DNA of 33,445 nt, from NCBI GenBank assembly GCA_029008005.1, contig JAQXIX010000033.1:1-33445 (forward strand). The letters are read 5' to 3'. This document shows positions 24,052-32,403 of this stretch, in pieces. The position numbers and the translations under genes were made by a program. The stretch comes from Bacillota bacterium. GTDB lineage: Bacteria; Bacillota; Clostridia; Peptostreptococcales; Anaerovoracaceae. The notes beneath the pieces were generated by a model, which was given only the letters and a program-made list of their open reading frames with translations, made no database searches and was not told the origin of the DNA. Position 1 is the stretch's first letter, and every line of letters starts with the position of its first letter.

Positions 24052-26616
24052 TTAATTCTTCCCATCCATTCTCTGTTTTTCTTTTCGTGTCGAATAACCG
24101 AGCAGCAATATAATTGCCGCCGCTGATGCTATTGCAACGAGAGTGTATATATCACTGAAGCCTTCATTTAATGTTCTGCGGAATACCGTTTCAATAGTAC
24201 TCCTTCGTTTTTCGATTGAAATAATGTAATTATCCTCTGCTTTTTCAAATGCTCCGGGAACAGCTTCCATGAGAGTTTTAAGTTTCCGGCTTAAATCATC
24301 AAGTTTCTCACCCGACTCTCTCATCTTATCCATGGCACTCGCCATCTCTGCTCTTGATGATTCCATTTCCCTTATTGAGGATTCCATATCCTTCAGCGCA
24401 CTATTCATTTCGCTTATATTCCTGTTTATATCTGATACGCTGTGTATTTTTGCCACCTTTTTCTTCGTGTCGGATGACATCTTGCTTTTGGCTGACGACG
24501 GCATCATATCAAGAAGAGACATTCCTTTCGGTATTTTACCTTCGGCAAGCTGATTCAGCATAGACTGAATGCTCTTCATTTGATTTATTGCACCTTCAAG
24601 AGCCTTTGCTTCTGGGGAGCCTCTTACTTCCTCAGGAATATTATCGTAGGCAGTCTGCATTGCATTTATCTGCGCATCAAGCTGACTTCTCGATTTTATT
24701 TCCTTGAGATTGTTCAGAACATCGGGAGGTATGTTCCCCCTTGCCTTATCGGGAATCAAGTCGGATGCAGACATTCCGTTCGGCAGGTTATCCGAAGAAA
24801 AAGCTTTCAGACCGGTGCGTGCATTCTCCAGCTGCTTCTTAGCGCCGTTAATCTGAGACATACCTGTTCTGATTCCTGAGATACCTTCTCCGATTCCGTT
24901 ATAACCTTCCTGCATTTCTGCTGCGGCATCGTCGATTTCGCTGCGTCCTTCTCTTATTCCTTCTATGCCTTTCGTCAGACCGGAATTGATATTTCCCATA
25001 ATTTCCGGTGCCATCAGTTGGAACATTTCCCCGGAGAAGATTTTAACATTATCTACTATGGTCGTTACGTCACTGTTCTGCAAAAGCTCCAGCATTTCGT
25101 CAGAAATCTCAAAATTCCTGTTTTCCTCGTCTACGCTTCCGATATTAATCGAATCAAGCTCGGGCAGTTCCATATCATCGGCAATTTCTATTCTGCCGGA
25201 CATTTCCGGATCCGATTTAATCTTATCGAATTCTTCCTGTATTTCCTCGTAATAAGGAAGCTTCCCTATCTTTATCTCTGCGGGAAGTTCCTGCATTATA
25301 TTGTCTGAAACATTCATCCCTGCATGTGCTATGAATCCGACCATTATTGCCGGAGCCACCGCCGTTCCAATCGATCGCACAAGGGATAAAGTCGCCAGTG
25401 CCGAATTTGATTCTTTCGGATTGGTGTTGGCAAGCATAATGTAGTTTAACGGAGTGCCCATGGTGAAGCCCAGACCTAACCCGACAATTCCCAGACCGAC
25501 CAGCACTGTTGCCATATTAGGATAAGGACATGTTACCAGCACAAGGAACAGCGCCCCGATTCCCGTAATGATAAATCCTGCACCCAGAACGGCCTTCGCT
25601 CCGTATCTGTCTACAAACTTTCCTGAAACAGGCGCTGCAACCCCGGTGAAAATACCAAGGAATATAACAAGATATCCACCGCTGCCCGTTGCCATATTCA
25701 GGGCATTTTCCGAAAGCTGCGGCACGAATATCACACCCATCAGCACAAACCCGCTTAGTATTGACAGTATCAATGCTATGGCAATGTTGCGATCTGTGAA
25801 ATATCCCAGATTAATCACAGGATTTTCCGCGTACTTTTCTACTATGATGAACAACGGCATCAATACTGCGAAAACCAAAAGATATACATATACTCCCGGC
25901 TCCCTGATGCTGTTTATGAAATCAAAGAAGTCAAGCATTTTCAGTCCGTACATCAGAGAGAAAATCATACATGTCAATATCACTATTCCGATAAGATCAA
26001 GCTTACCCGAATCACCTTCTCTGTTGTTCTTCAGAACCGCCAGCCCCGCTATGACGATAAATGCCGTAATGGGTACATTCAGATAGAAAATATACGACCA
26101 GTTTTCCGTGCCGAAAATATCCATAATAAGACTTCCGACCGATGCACCGAAAACATTGGCAATTCCATATACTCCGCCGACCATTCCCAGCGCCATACCT
26201 CTTTTTTCGGGAGGGAAGCTTGTTCCGAATTCCGATGTTGCAATCGGTACAATACCTCCACCGCCTATGGCCTGAACCGCTCTTGATACGACAAGCATCG
26301 TGAAGCTTTCAAAGGAATTCGAAAAGCCGCAGAAAAACGAGCCCAATCCGAATAATGAAATGCTGATAATATATATATACTTCCTGCCGTACATATCAGC
26401 CATCTTGCCCATTACAGGTATACTGGCTGCATAAAACAGCGTATATATTGTAATCATCCATATTCCCGTCGATGCATCAACAGCCAGATCTGACTGTATT
26501 ACTGTTCTAGCCGGTGTTACGATTCCCGTGTCAAGTGCTCCCATGAAAAGTCCGAGCAGATAGAGCACGAGCACCATTACGAAACGGCCTTTTGTTGTTT
26601 TTGCCTCAGTCTCCAT
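24052..26616 (-). CDS. DHA2-type MFS drug exporter with a long extracytoplasmic coiled-coil insertion
   Basis: 854 residues, versus about 450-550 for ordinary 14-helix (DHA2) exporters. The first 430 residues are a classical MFS core: motif C-like LDTGIVTPA (about 28-36), motif A GKMADMYGRKYIY (70-82), then twelve to thirteen membrane segments. The chain then leaves the membrane for about 385 residues (about 432-818) that are Ser/Lys/Glu/Met rich, heptad-patterned and free of hydrophobic segments, before a last membrane helix at about 822-841 and a short basic tail. By topology this piece should lie outside the cell. It contains an internal duplication (611-653 and 695-737; both begin [LI]P-x-GMS-x-x-D-x-x-P). 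Such domains in other exporters (MmpL/YhgE/Pip-type) help contact wall or secreted lipid, but this is inference. Translation is coupled to xth, 7 bases upstream; its own RBS is weak. Confidence 0.88.
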   Translation of the reverse strand: METEAKTTKGRFVMVLVLYLLGLFMGALDTGIVTPARTVIQSDLAVDASTGIWMITIYTLFYAASIPVMGKMADMYGRKYIYIISISLFGLGSFFCGFSNSFESFTMLVVSRAVQAIGGGGIVPIATSEFGTSFPPEKRGMALGMVGGVYGIANVFGASVGSLIMDIFGTENWSYIFYLNVPITAFIVIAGLAVLKNNREGDSGKLDLIGIVILTCMIFSLMYGLKMLDFFDFINSIREPGVYVYLLVFAVLMPLFIIVEKYAENPVINLGYFTDRNIAIALILSILSGFVLMGVIFVPQLSENALNMATGSGGYLVIFLGIFTGVAAPVSGKFVDRYGAKAVLGAGFIITGIGALFLVLVTCPYPNMATVLVGLGIVGLGLGFTMGTPLNYIMLANTNPKESNSALATLSLVRSIGTAVAPAIMVGFIAHAGMNVSDNIMQELPAEIKIGKLPYYEEIQEEFDKIKSDPEMSGRIEIADDMELPELDSINIGSVDEENRNFEISDEMLELLQNSDVTTIVDNVKIFSGEMFQLMAPEIMGNINSGLTKGIEGIREGRSEIDDAAAEMQEGYNGIGEGISGIRTGMSQINGAKKQLENARTGLKAFSSDNLPNGMSASDLIPDKARGNIPPDVLNNLKEIKSRSQLDAQINAMQTAYDNIPEEVRGSPEAKALEGAINQMKSIQSMLNQLAEGKIPKGMSLLDMMPSSAKSKMSSDTKKKVAKIHSVSDINRNISEMNSALKDMESSIREMESSRAEMASAMDKMRESGEKLDDLSRKLKTLMEAVPGAFEKAEDNYIISIEKRRSTIETVFRRTLNEGFSDIYTLVAIASAAAIILLLGYSTRKEKQRMDGKN

Positions 26617-26623
26617 AAATAAT

Positions 26624-27379
26624 CTATATTTCTATTTCCAGTACAACAGGGCAGTGGTCACTACCGTAAACATCCGTAAGTATCTGAGCATCTTTCAGCC
26701 TGTCATTAAGGCATTCCGATGTAAGAAAGTAGTCTATACGCCATCCGGCATTGTTCTTTCTCGCATTGAACCTGTAACTCCACCAGGAATATACGCCTTC
26801 GAGGTCAGGATAGAAGTATCTGAAGGTATCGGTAAATCCGGCATCCTGCAATTCTCCCATCTTACCTCTTTCTTCATCGGTGAACCCTGCATTTTTCCTG
26901 TTATTCTTCGGATTTTTCAAATCTATTTCCTTAAAGGCAACATTAAAATCGCCGCAGGTAACGACCGGTTTGCTTTCTTCCAGTTTTTTCAGATACGTGC
27001 GAAAGGCATCTTCCCATTCCATTCGATAATCAAGGCGTTTAAGCTCATTCTGCGAGTTTGGAACATAGACATTCACCAGATAAAAATCATCGTATTCAGC
27101 TGTAATTACTCTGCCTTCTCGATCATGCTCCTCGATACCTATTCCATATGATACCGAAACAGGCTCAATCTTCGTGAAGAGTGCCGTTCCCGAATAACCT
27201 TTCTTTTCTGCTGAGCACCAGTACTGATGATAACCCTCAAGGGGTACTTCAGCCTGTCCTTCCTGCATTTTCGTCTCCTGGACACACAGGATATCAGCAT
27301 CCTGTTCTGCTGCAAAATCAAGAAAACCCTTTCCCATTGCGGCGCGAAGTCCGTTAACGTTCCACGAAATCATTTTCAT
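26624..27379 (-). CDS. xth: Exodeoxyribonuclease III / AP endonuclease
   Basis: Mg-dependent exonuclease and abasic-site endonuclease for base excision repair. 251 residues from the ATG at 27379 ([13 protein letters not shown]); a TTG two codons earlier is not needed, and GAGAGGA is placed well for 27379. Visible endonuclease/exonuclease/phosphatase motifs: WNVNGLRA, the metal ligand Glu in [34 protein letters not shown], the RIDYFLTS block and the catalytic [12 protein letters not shown] at the C-terminus. First in a minus-strand transcript with the MFS exporter gene, TauE-like permease and an unknown gene; these have no obvious functional link to repair. Confidence 0.96.
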   Translation of the reverse strand: MKMISWNVNGLRAAMGKGFLDFAAEQDADILCVQETKMQEGQAEVPLEGYHQYWCSAEKKGYSGTALFTKIEPVSVSYGIGIEEHDREGRVITAEYDDFYLVNVYVPNSQNELKRLDYRMEWEDAFRTYLKKLEESKPVVTCGDFNVAFKEIDLKNPKNNRKNAGFTDEERGKMGELQDAGFTDTFRYFYPDLEGVYSWWSYRFNARKNNAGWRIDYFLTSECLNDRLKDAQILTDVYGSDHCPVVLEIEI

Positions 27380-27478
27380 TGTCAAATTCCTCTCTGTATG
27401 TCAAACAGCTCTGATATTGCTCGTTTTATTATAGCCCTTTTGCTTTATATATTCAAACACCCGATTATGAATATTTAC

Positions 27479-27510
27479 AATAAAAAAGAAGCCCTGATGA
27501 GAACTTCTTT
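27479..27510 (-). terminator. Weak terminator after the GAF-GGDEF-HD-GYP gene
   Basis: On the minus strand AAAGAAG (27504-27510) pairs with CTTCTTT (27485-27491) around a 12-base loop and runs into a U tract (down to 27482). Only 7 A/U-rich pairs, so moderate strength. Confidence 0.45.
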
Positions 27511-27527
27511 AATTAAATATGCATTAT

Positions 27528-30053
27528 TTATGAAATGTTTTTCTGAAGCATTATTTCCTTCTCGTCTATGAGACTTACAAACAGCTTCGCCAGTTTCGGA
27601 TCAAACTGTTTACCTGCTCCCTCAGCGATTTCTCTGCTGGCATATTCTACAGACAATCCCTTTCTGTATGGTCTGTCTGTCGTCATAGCATCGAAAGAAT
27701 CAGCTATTGCGAGACATCTTGCAGATACAGGTATATCCTCACCTGCCATTCCTCTCGGATATCCGCCTCCGTCCCATCGTTCATGATGGCTTATGGTCGC
27801 CGGCACCAGATAATCCATTGACGGCAGATGTCTTATCATTTCAATCGATCCGTTGACATGCCCTTTTATCGTTTCGTATTCTTCATCTGTCAGTTTACCT
27901 TCCTTACCGAGTATGGCTTCCGGTATACTGATTTTGCCGATATCGTGAAGAAGTCCCGCTGCATATACCATTCTTATCTGATCGTCGCTCATTCCGTTGG
28001 CAGCCGCCAGTGTTGCTGCATATTTGGCAACATTTTTACTGTGCTGAGCTGTATAATGATCCTTAGCATCGATTGCAGCAATCAGTGCGTAAATTGTCTG
28101 TGAAGACTCACCGAGAACAGTATCGTCTCTTATTTCGCTTAGCTTCTCTACCTTTTTACGCAAGTTGTATGTCATGGAATCATTTGTCTTAAATACTACG
28201 ATATTGTCTTTTCCGTCGCTTTTAGCTCTGAACACGGCAAGATCTGTATTATCTATAAGCTCTCCGCATGTTGCCGCTGCGTGAGGTGCCACACATATTC
28301 CGCATGAAGCCGTGAGTTTCTTGTGAGATGCTCTCAGACCGTATCCGTTTATATCATGGATTTCTTTCTGAATATGCTCAGCAACCTTCCTCGCCATTCT
28401 TGCATCATGCTCAGGCAGAATTACAGCGAAAACCTTGCCGCTGTACCGGAATGCATATCCTGTTTCCACAGTAACCTGTTTGAGAATTTGCGAAACCTGT
28501 TTGAGAATTTCGTCTCCTTCATTGGCCCCGTAAAGCTGATTATATAATTTGAAATCATCAATATCCACAAAGAGAAGTGCCAGATTGTCGCGGCCTTCTT
28601 TGTTGAATTCCTTTTCGATAACCTTCGTGAAATATCTGTAGTTATAAAGCCCGGTCATTGCATCTGTCCTGGCTTCTCGTTCCACCTGTTCGTAAAGTCC
28701 CGCATTCTTCATGGCAATAGCCGAGATTGAACCCAGAGTTGCCAAAAATCCCATTTCGCTTACTGTATACGCACTGCTCTTTTCCTTGTTTGACAAAAGC
28801 ACGAAACCTACAATACTGCCGTTATCTTTGAGTGCCAGTATGCATGAAATCTCAAGCTGCTTAAACAGAAGCTTCTCGCTGTCCCACATTGAAAGATACA
28901 TAGAGCTGCTTTCGAAATCTCTGGTTGTGAAGCAGATTTCATTCTTCAGTGCATATTCAACGCACGGGATATCATCCCTGAGAGAGAATGATGCCGATGC
29001 CAGAGGACTCGAAACATATTTGAATTTGTACTCATTTCCCTCGTGCATACATATATACACATTTCTTGCCGATATTTCCTGCTTTATTGTATCGGACAGT
29101 ATGGTCATTATATTCTGGCTCTTAAGTGTCTGAGACACCTGCTGTGAAAATGAATCGATAAGTCTGTTCTGCTGTTCTTCTCTCGTGAAAAGAGCATCAA
29201 CAAGCTTGCCGAGGAAGAAGTAGCACAGTGCTACAAGAGCAACTATACACAGTATTATTACTGTAGTCGCCACCTTATATGTAAGACCTGCTTCTCGAAT
29301 CAGAATATCATCAAGCGGAAGCACTACATTCATAGCCACGATAAGGCATATCAATACAGAAATGCAAACTACAACGCCTTTTGAAACAAGCAGTGTGAGT
29401 CTGAACATTCTCTTTTTGTAAAGCGCCCAGACGAGGAAGCAAGCCGTTATTATTCCCGACAGTGTGTCATAAGGAAATATATTTCCCGGAATAATCTGCA
29501 GCAGATTTCCGAATGCGATTATGATACATCCTGCAGTAAGAGCAGTCATTCCGGGAGAACGTGTCCCCGTCTCCTTCTTTTTCCTGCGGATTACTGATGC
29601 GATAGATACTACAATACATGCGAAAAACGCATATGGTATTGCTATCTTCCAATCCATATTGTATTTGAATACCGTCCCTGCCGCGGTAACGACAGATTCC
29701 GGCGGTTTCAAGAATATGCCTAGCGCCGTGAACACCAGAATAACAACTGTTCCCACAGACCATATTATCTTCGTGAATGCTGCTTTTGTTTTAGTAAATG
29801 AGCATACGAAAAAGTATGTTAAAACAGCTATGCAGAACAGCGCCATTATTGATACGTAATACCAGAAGCCTAATCCCGGATATACCTGAAGGCGCATTAA
29901 AATAGAGCCGAGTGTCCAAAGGGTAAATGACGAAAGCAATGCAATAAACGCTTTGATTTCAGCTGTCTTTCTGGCGGCGATAAACGAAATAAATATTATC
30001 GCATATCCGCATAATGCTATTAAGTTGACATAAAGGAATGGTACGTTGTTCAT
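27528..30053 (-). CDS. Membrane GAF-GGDEF(degenerate)-HD-GYP phosphodiesterase
   Basis: 841 residues. About eight hydrophobic segments (8-27, 37-55, 66-86, 97-115, 138-155, 171-189, 196-212, 222-285) make a 7TM-like sensory N-terminus. GAF domain about 300-455, GGDEF-like domain 460-625, HD-GYP 650-835. The GGDEF motif reads SGKVF at 538-542 (context FRYSGKVFAVILPE), so all the catalytic residues are lost while the fold (LLFVDIDDFKLYN, ASCGI) remains; it may bind GTP as a regulator. HD-GYP is intact: LLHDIGKISIP (HD 703-704), HHERWDGGGYP (756-766), SFDAM. Predicted activity is c-di-GMP hydrolysis. Its ATG overlaps the stop of the GH3-family gene in ATGA (30050-30053), which binds its translation to that gene. 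Confidence 0.9.
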   Translation of the reverse strand: MNNVPFLYVNLIALCGYAIIFISFIAARKTAEIKAFIALLSSFTLWTLGSILMRLQVYPGLGFWYYVSIMALFCIAVLTYFFVCSFTKTKAAFTKIIWSVGTVVILVFTALGIFLKPPESVVTAAGTVFKYNMDWKIAIPYAFFACIVVSIASVIRRKKKETGTRSPGMTALTAGCIIIAFGNLLQIIPGNIFPYDTLSGIITACFLVWALYKKRMFRLTLLVSKGVVVCISVLICLIVAMNVVLPLDDILIREAGLTYKVATTVIILCIVALVALCYFFLGKLVDALFTREEQQNRLIDSFSQQVSQTLKSQNIMTILSDTIKQEISARNVYICMHEGNEYKFKYVSSPLASASFSLRDDIPCVEYALKNEICFTTRDFESSSMYLSMWDSEKLLFKQLEISCILALKDNGSIVGFVLLSNKEKSSAYTVSEMGFLATLGSISAIAMKNAGLYEQVEREARTDAMTGLYNYRYFTKVIEKEFNKEGRDNLALLFVDIDDFKLYNQLYGANEGDEILKQVSQILKQVTVETGYAFRYSGKVFAVILPEHDARMARKVAEHIQKEIHDINGYGLRASHKKLTASCGICVAPHAAATCGELIDNTDLAVFRAKSDGKDNIVVFKTNDSMTYNLRKKVEKLSEIRDDTVLGESSQTIYALIAAIDAKDHYTAQHSKNVAKYAATLAAANGMSDDQIRMVYAAGLLHDIGKISIPEAILGKEGKLTDEEYETIKGHVNGSIEMIRHLPSMDYLVPATISHHERWDGGGYPRGMAGEDIPVSARCLAIADSFDAMTTDRPYRKGLSVEYASREIAEGAGKQFDPKLAKLFVSLIDEKEIMLQKNIS

Positions 30054-31648
30054 TTCTGATATCTCAATATTGCGGAAAGGTCCGAAGCGCCGGCATTAAT
30101 TCTAGGCAGCTTTCTTCCCGTTTCTCTGCCATAAGCCTTAATGGTTCCATGTTTAAGTACTGTTATCTTCAATGGTTCCATGTTAAGAAGCTTCTTTAAA
30201 TCGTCGTAGTCGCTGTCGAAAGCTTTGAAGTAAGTTGACAGGTGGTCTGTCAGCACTCTTTTACTGATTACGTCGGATTCCTGAGCTTCTTCTGATATCT
30301 CTATGTACATATGCATGTACGGATTATCGTTTTTGTCGAATTCCTTACGCACTATCCAGTCATCTATACCGAGTTTAGATAATCTCACTGTTTCTGCCAC
30401 AGCAGCTTCGGTAATTCTTGTGAAGCTTGCTATGTCAATAATGCTGGGAACTCTATCGTAAAATGTGAATCTCGGCAGTTCGCCTGTCGGAGACGCACTT
30501 ACACAGTGATATACATCACCGATTCTGTATCTCATAAATGCCCCGCCGTGGAGTACGCTTAATACGATTTCGTAATTGCCCCCTTCCACGACCTCATTCA
30601 TGAGAACGGTCTGCGGCTTATATGAAGGATCGTTCAGATTTCTCATATACTCCTGTTCCGGAATAAACTCATAGAAGCAGGCATCCGGAAAAAGTGTCAT
30701 TCCTCTCTTAAGAAGCGATTCCGATCCTATACATGTTGCCTCTGTTCCTGCAGCTATTTCTATCGGTTCAATTCCCCATGCCTCAGTAAGCCTTTTGCGA
30801 TAATGACTTGCGTCGGCTCCGGTACATACAAAACCCTTTATATCAAATATGTCCTTAGGGTATATCTGTCTTCCTTCTTTACCTGCATTATATTTGGCTT
30901 TCAGGAATTTAAGTGCGATTTTCGGTGATATCGAAAACTTTGAGGAACTGCTTTCACCGGACTTAGCGCTTCCTCCTCCCGTCATTGCACTGAAGCTCTC
31001 TGTAATATAATTGGCTACAGCCGCATTGGCGAAGAAATAGTCTACGCCTCCCGAAAGAGCCATTTTAAATCCCTGCTTTATTCTTTTGCTGAAGCTGCCT
31101 ATGGACGCATCATTGCTCGGCAGCCACTGGAAATCAATATCCTCATCAAGAAGTGACGGGATAAGTCCTGTCATATAAGGAAGCGGTGCTCCTCCGTAAA
31201 GAACACGATCTCCCTTCTTAACGTTTATCTGTCCCTTCTGCTTCGCGGAAATAAGGATAGTCAATGCCGAAAGATTATGTCTGTATGTGTCCAGCATGCT
31301 TCTTGTGTAAGGAGCAACCTTAATAGGTTTAATTCCGCCTTCCCACGTTGTCTGTATCCATATTACAGGTTCTCCGGGAAGCATTTCCTTTTTTTTCGCA
31401 AGCAGAATATCTGCGTAATCATCATATGTCGTGAGCGGGAAATTGTCTCTGAAGTCATCTATTGTTTTATAAGATTTCCCCTTGAGCAGACTTTTTCCCA
31501 GGCCTGATTCCGACCACACCCTGAGCTGCTCGCTCATAAGCCTGTTCTGAATATCCATATAGGCATCTGTATCCAGGTCAATAAACCCGCAATATTCCTG
31601 CCATATTTTTTCACTTGAACTCTCTTTTAGTTTTTGCTGAAATCTCAT
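30050..31648 (-). CDS. GH3 family acyl-adenylating enzyme
   Basis: 532 residues, similar in size to bacterial GH3 proteins (plant GH3s, about 600, conjugate amino acids to auxin or jasmonate by acyl-adenylate formation). Motifs of that family are visible: PLTTYDDYADIL (about 71-82), the nucleotide motif 3 MRYRIGD (YRIGD 374-378), the AAGTEA loop (299-304) matching motif 2, and the basic end GTIKAYGRETGRKLPRIN (about 501-518). Motif 1, usually SSGTTxGxPK, is altered: IQTTWEGGIKPIKV (98-111), so catalysis should not be taken for granted. A Ser/Gly-rich loop (222-238) is probably flexible. Soluble, no membrane segment. It follows the ICMT-like gene by 2 bases (AGGGGATTTTAGAAAG lies upstream) and overlaps the HD-GYP gene by 4. 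The acyl and amino substrates are unknown. Confidence 0.82.
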   Translation of the reverse strand: MRFQQKLKESSSEKIWQEYCGFIDLDTDAYMDIQNRLMSEQLRVWSESGLGKSLLKGKSYKTIDDFRDNFPLTTYDDYADILLAKKKEMLPGEPVIWIQTTWEGGIKPIKVAPYTRSMLDTYRHNLSALTILISAKQKGQINVKKGDRVLYGGAPLPYMTGLIPSLLDEDIDFQWLPSNDASIGSFSKRIKQGFKMALSGGVDYFFANAAVANYITESFSAMTGGGSAKSGESSSSKFSISPKIALKFLKAKYNAGKEGRQIYPKDIFDIKGFVCTGADASHYRKRLTEAWGIEPIEIAAGTEATCIGSESLLKRGMTLFPDACFYEFIPEQEYMRNLNDPSYKPQTVLMNEVVEGGNYEIVLSVLHGGAFMRYRIGDVYHCVSASPTGELPRFTFYDRVPSIIDIASFTRITEAAVAETVRLSKLGIDDWIVRKEFDKNDNPYMHMYIEISEEAQESDVISKRVLTDHLSTYFKAFDSDYDDLKKLLNMEPLKITVLKHGTIKAYGRETGRKLPRINAGASDLSAILRYQK

Positions 31649-31650
31649 AA

Positions 31651-32232
31651 TTACTTTCTAAAATCCCCTATACATACACATATGCTTTTCCTGTTGGGAA
31701 TAAGAAAAGGTGTGCAGGTTTTATATTTGTCATACCCGTAAAAGCACACCGGGAAAACAAATATGTCCTCAAACAGCGCGAGGAGAACATTCAGCCCCGA
31801 CATAACAGCCACACCTGCTGCCGTCATTCCCGAAACCAGCCACAGGCACATATAAATCAGGATAAAGAACAAAACTCCCGGATGCCTGCAAAGTGCATAA
31901 AACTTTCGAGTATATGTCTGTCTCAAATTTTCACGGTTTACCCTGCAATAAGTTTCGCCCGGGTCAAAGGAAAAAAACAGTGAGTATATCTCTGCTGCAA
32001 TGAGAGGGATAATCAAAATCCAAAGGGCAATTCTTACTGCAAGATTATTCACTGCATACCCGTCACCCCATATACACATACACAAAGTGGCAGCTACAAG
32101 AAGAACAGCCCCTAAAAAGAAACTGATTTTCATCCACTTTCTCTTCAGTTTCCAGTCGTTTATGTCGTTTATAAAAAACAACACAAACCCTGCAATTCCA
32201 ATGATAATCAAACCTGATTCTCCTGTAGTCAT
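31651..32232 (-). CDS. ICMT/PEMT-like integral membrane methyltransferase
   Basis: 193 residues from the ATG at 32232 (MTTGESGLIII), alternatively GTG at 32244 (+4). About five membrane segments: 5-21, 35-54, 65-87, 117-135, 140-155 approximately. The C-terminal part shows the isoprenylcysteine carboxyl/phospholipid methyltransferase pattern: RHPG after a membrane segment, then a Glu-containing VFP-x-CFYGYDKYKTCTPFLIP, where the family has E..FP.Y..Y....P.LIP. In ICMT these residues hold S-adenosylmethionine. Expected reaction is methyl transfer to a carboxylate or amine of a lipidic substrate at the membrane. The GTG lies upstream of the predicted transcript start, so the ATG is preferred. 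First gene of the operon; gap to GH3 gene is 2 bases. Confidence 0.7.
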   Translation of the reverse strand: MTTGESGLIIIGIAGFVLFFINDINDWKLKRKWMKISFFLGAVLLVAATLCMCIWGDGYAVNNLAVRIALWILIIPLIAAEIYSLFFSFDPGETYCRVNRENLRQTYTRKFYALCRHPGVLFFILIYMCLWLVSGMTAAGVAVMSGLNVLLALFEDIFVFPVCFYGYDKYKTCTPFLIPNRKSICVCIGDFRK

Positions 32233-32244
32233 GGCATCTTTCAC

Positions 32245-32250
32245 ATTATA
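32245..32250 (-). promoter_or_regulatory. -10 box of the methyltransferase-GH3-HD-GYP operon
   Basis: TATAAT on the minus strand, directly preceding the GTG at 32244. A weak -35 (TTTACC, 32266-32271) is 15 bases upstream. The start near 32238 leaves about 6 bases before the ATG at 32232, a near-leaderless mRNA. Without a good -35 this is provisional. Confidence 0.4.
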
Positions 32251-32369
32251 GTATACATTAACAGCGGTAAAGTTACATCTGTTTTTTTGTCATTTCAAAC
32301 AGGTGATATCCCATTTTCTTTCTGTACTGTGTCATAAAACACTATAAAATTTCATTTAAATCAATATAT

Positions 32370-32395
32370 AGTGCCTGCATAAAAATGCAGGCACT
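32370..32395 (-). terminator. Hairpin after the carboxylesterase gene (weak terminator)
   Basis: A perfect 11-bp stem AGTGCCTGCAT/ATGCAGGCACT (32370-32380 with 32385-32395) with a 4-base loop, 9 bases past the esterase stop. No clean U-tract follows on the minus strand (ATATATTGATTT), so termination may be leaky and the esterase could be partly co-transcribed with the operon below. Confidence 0.55.
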
Positions 32396-32403
32396 ACTGT
32401 TAC

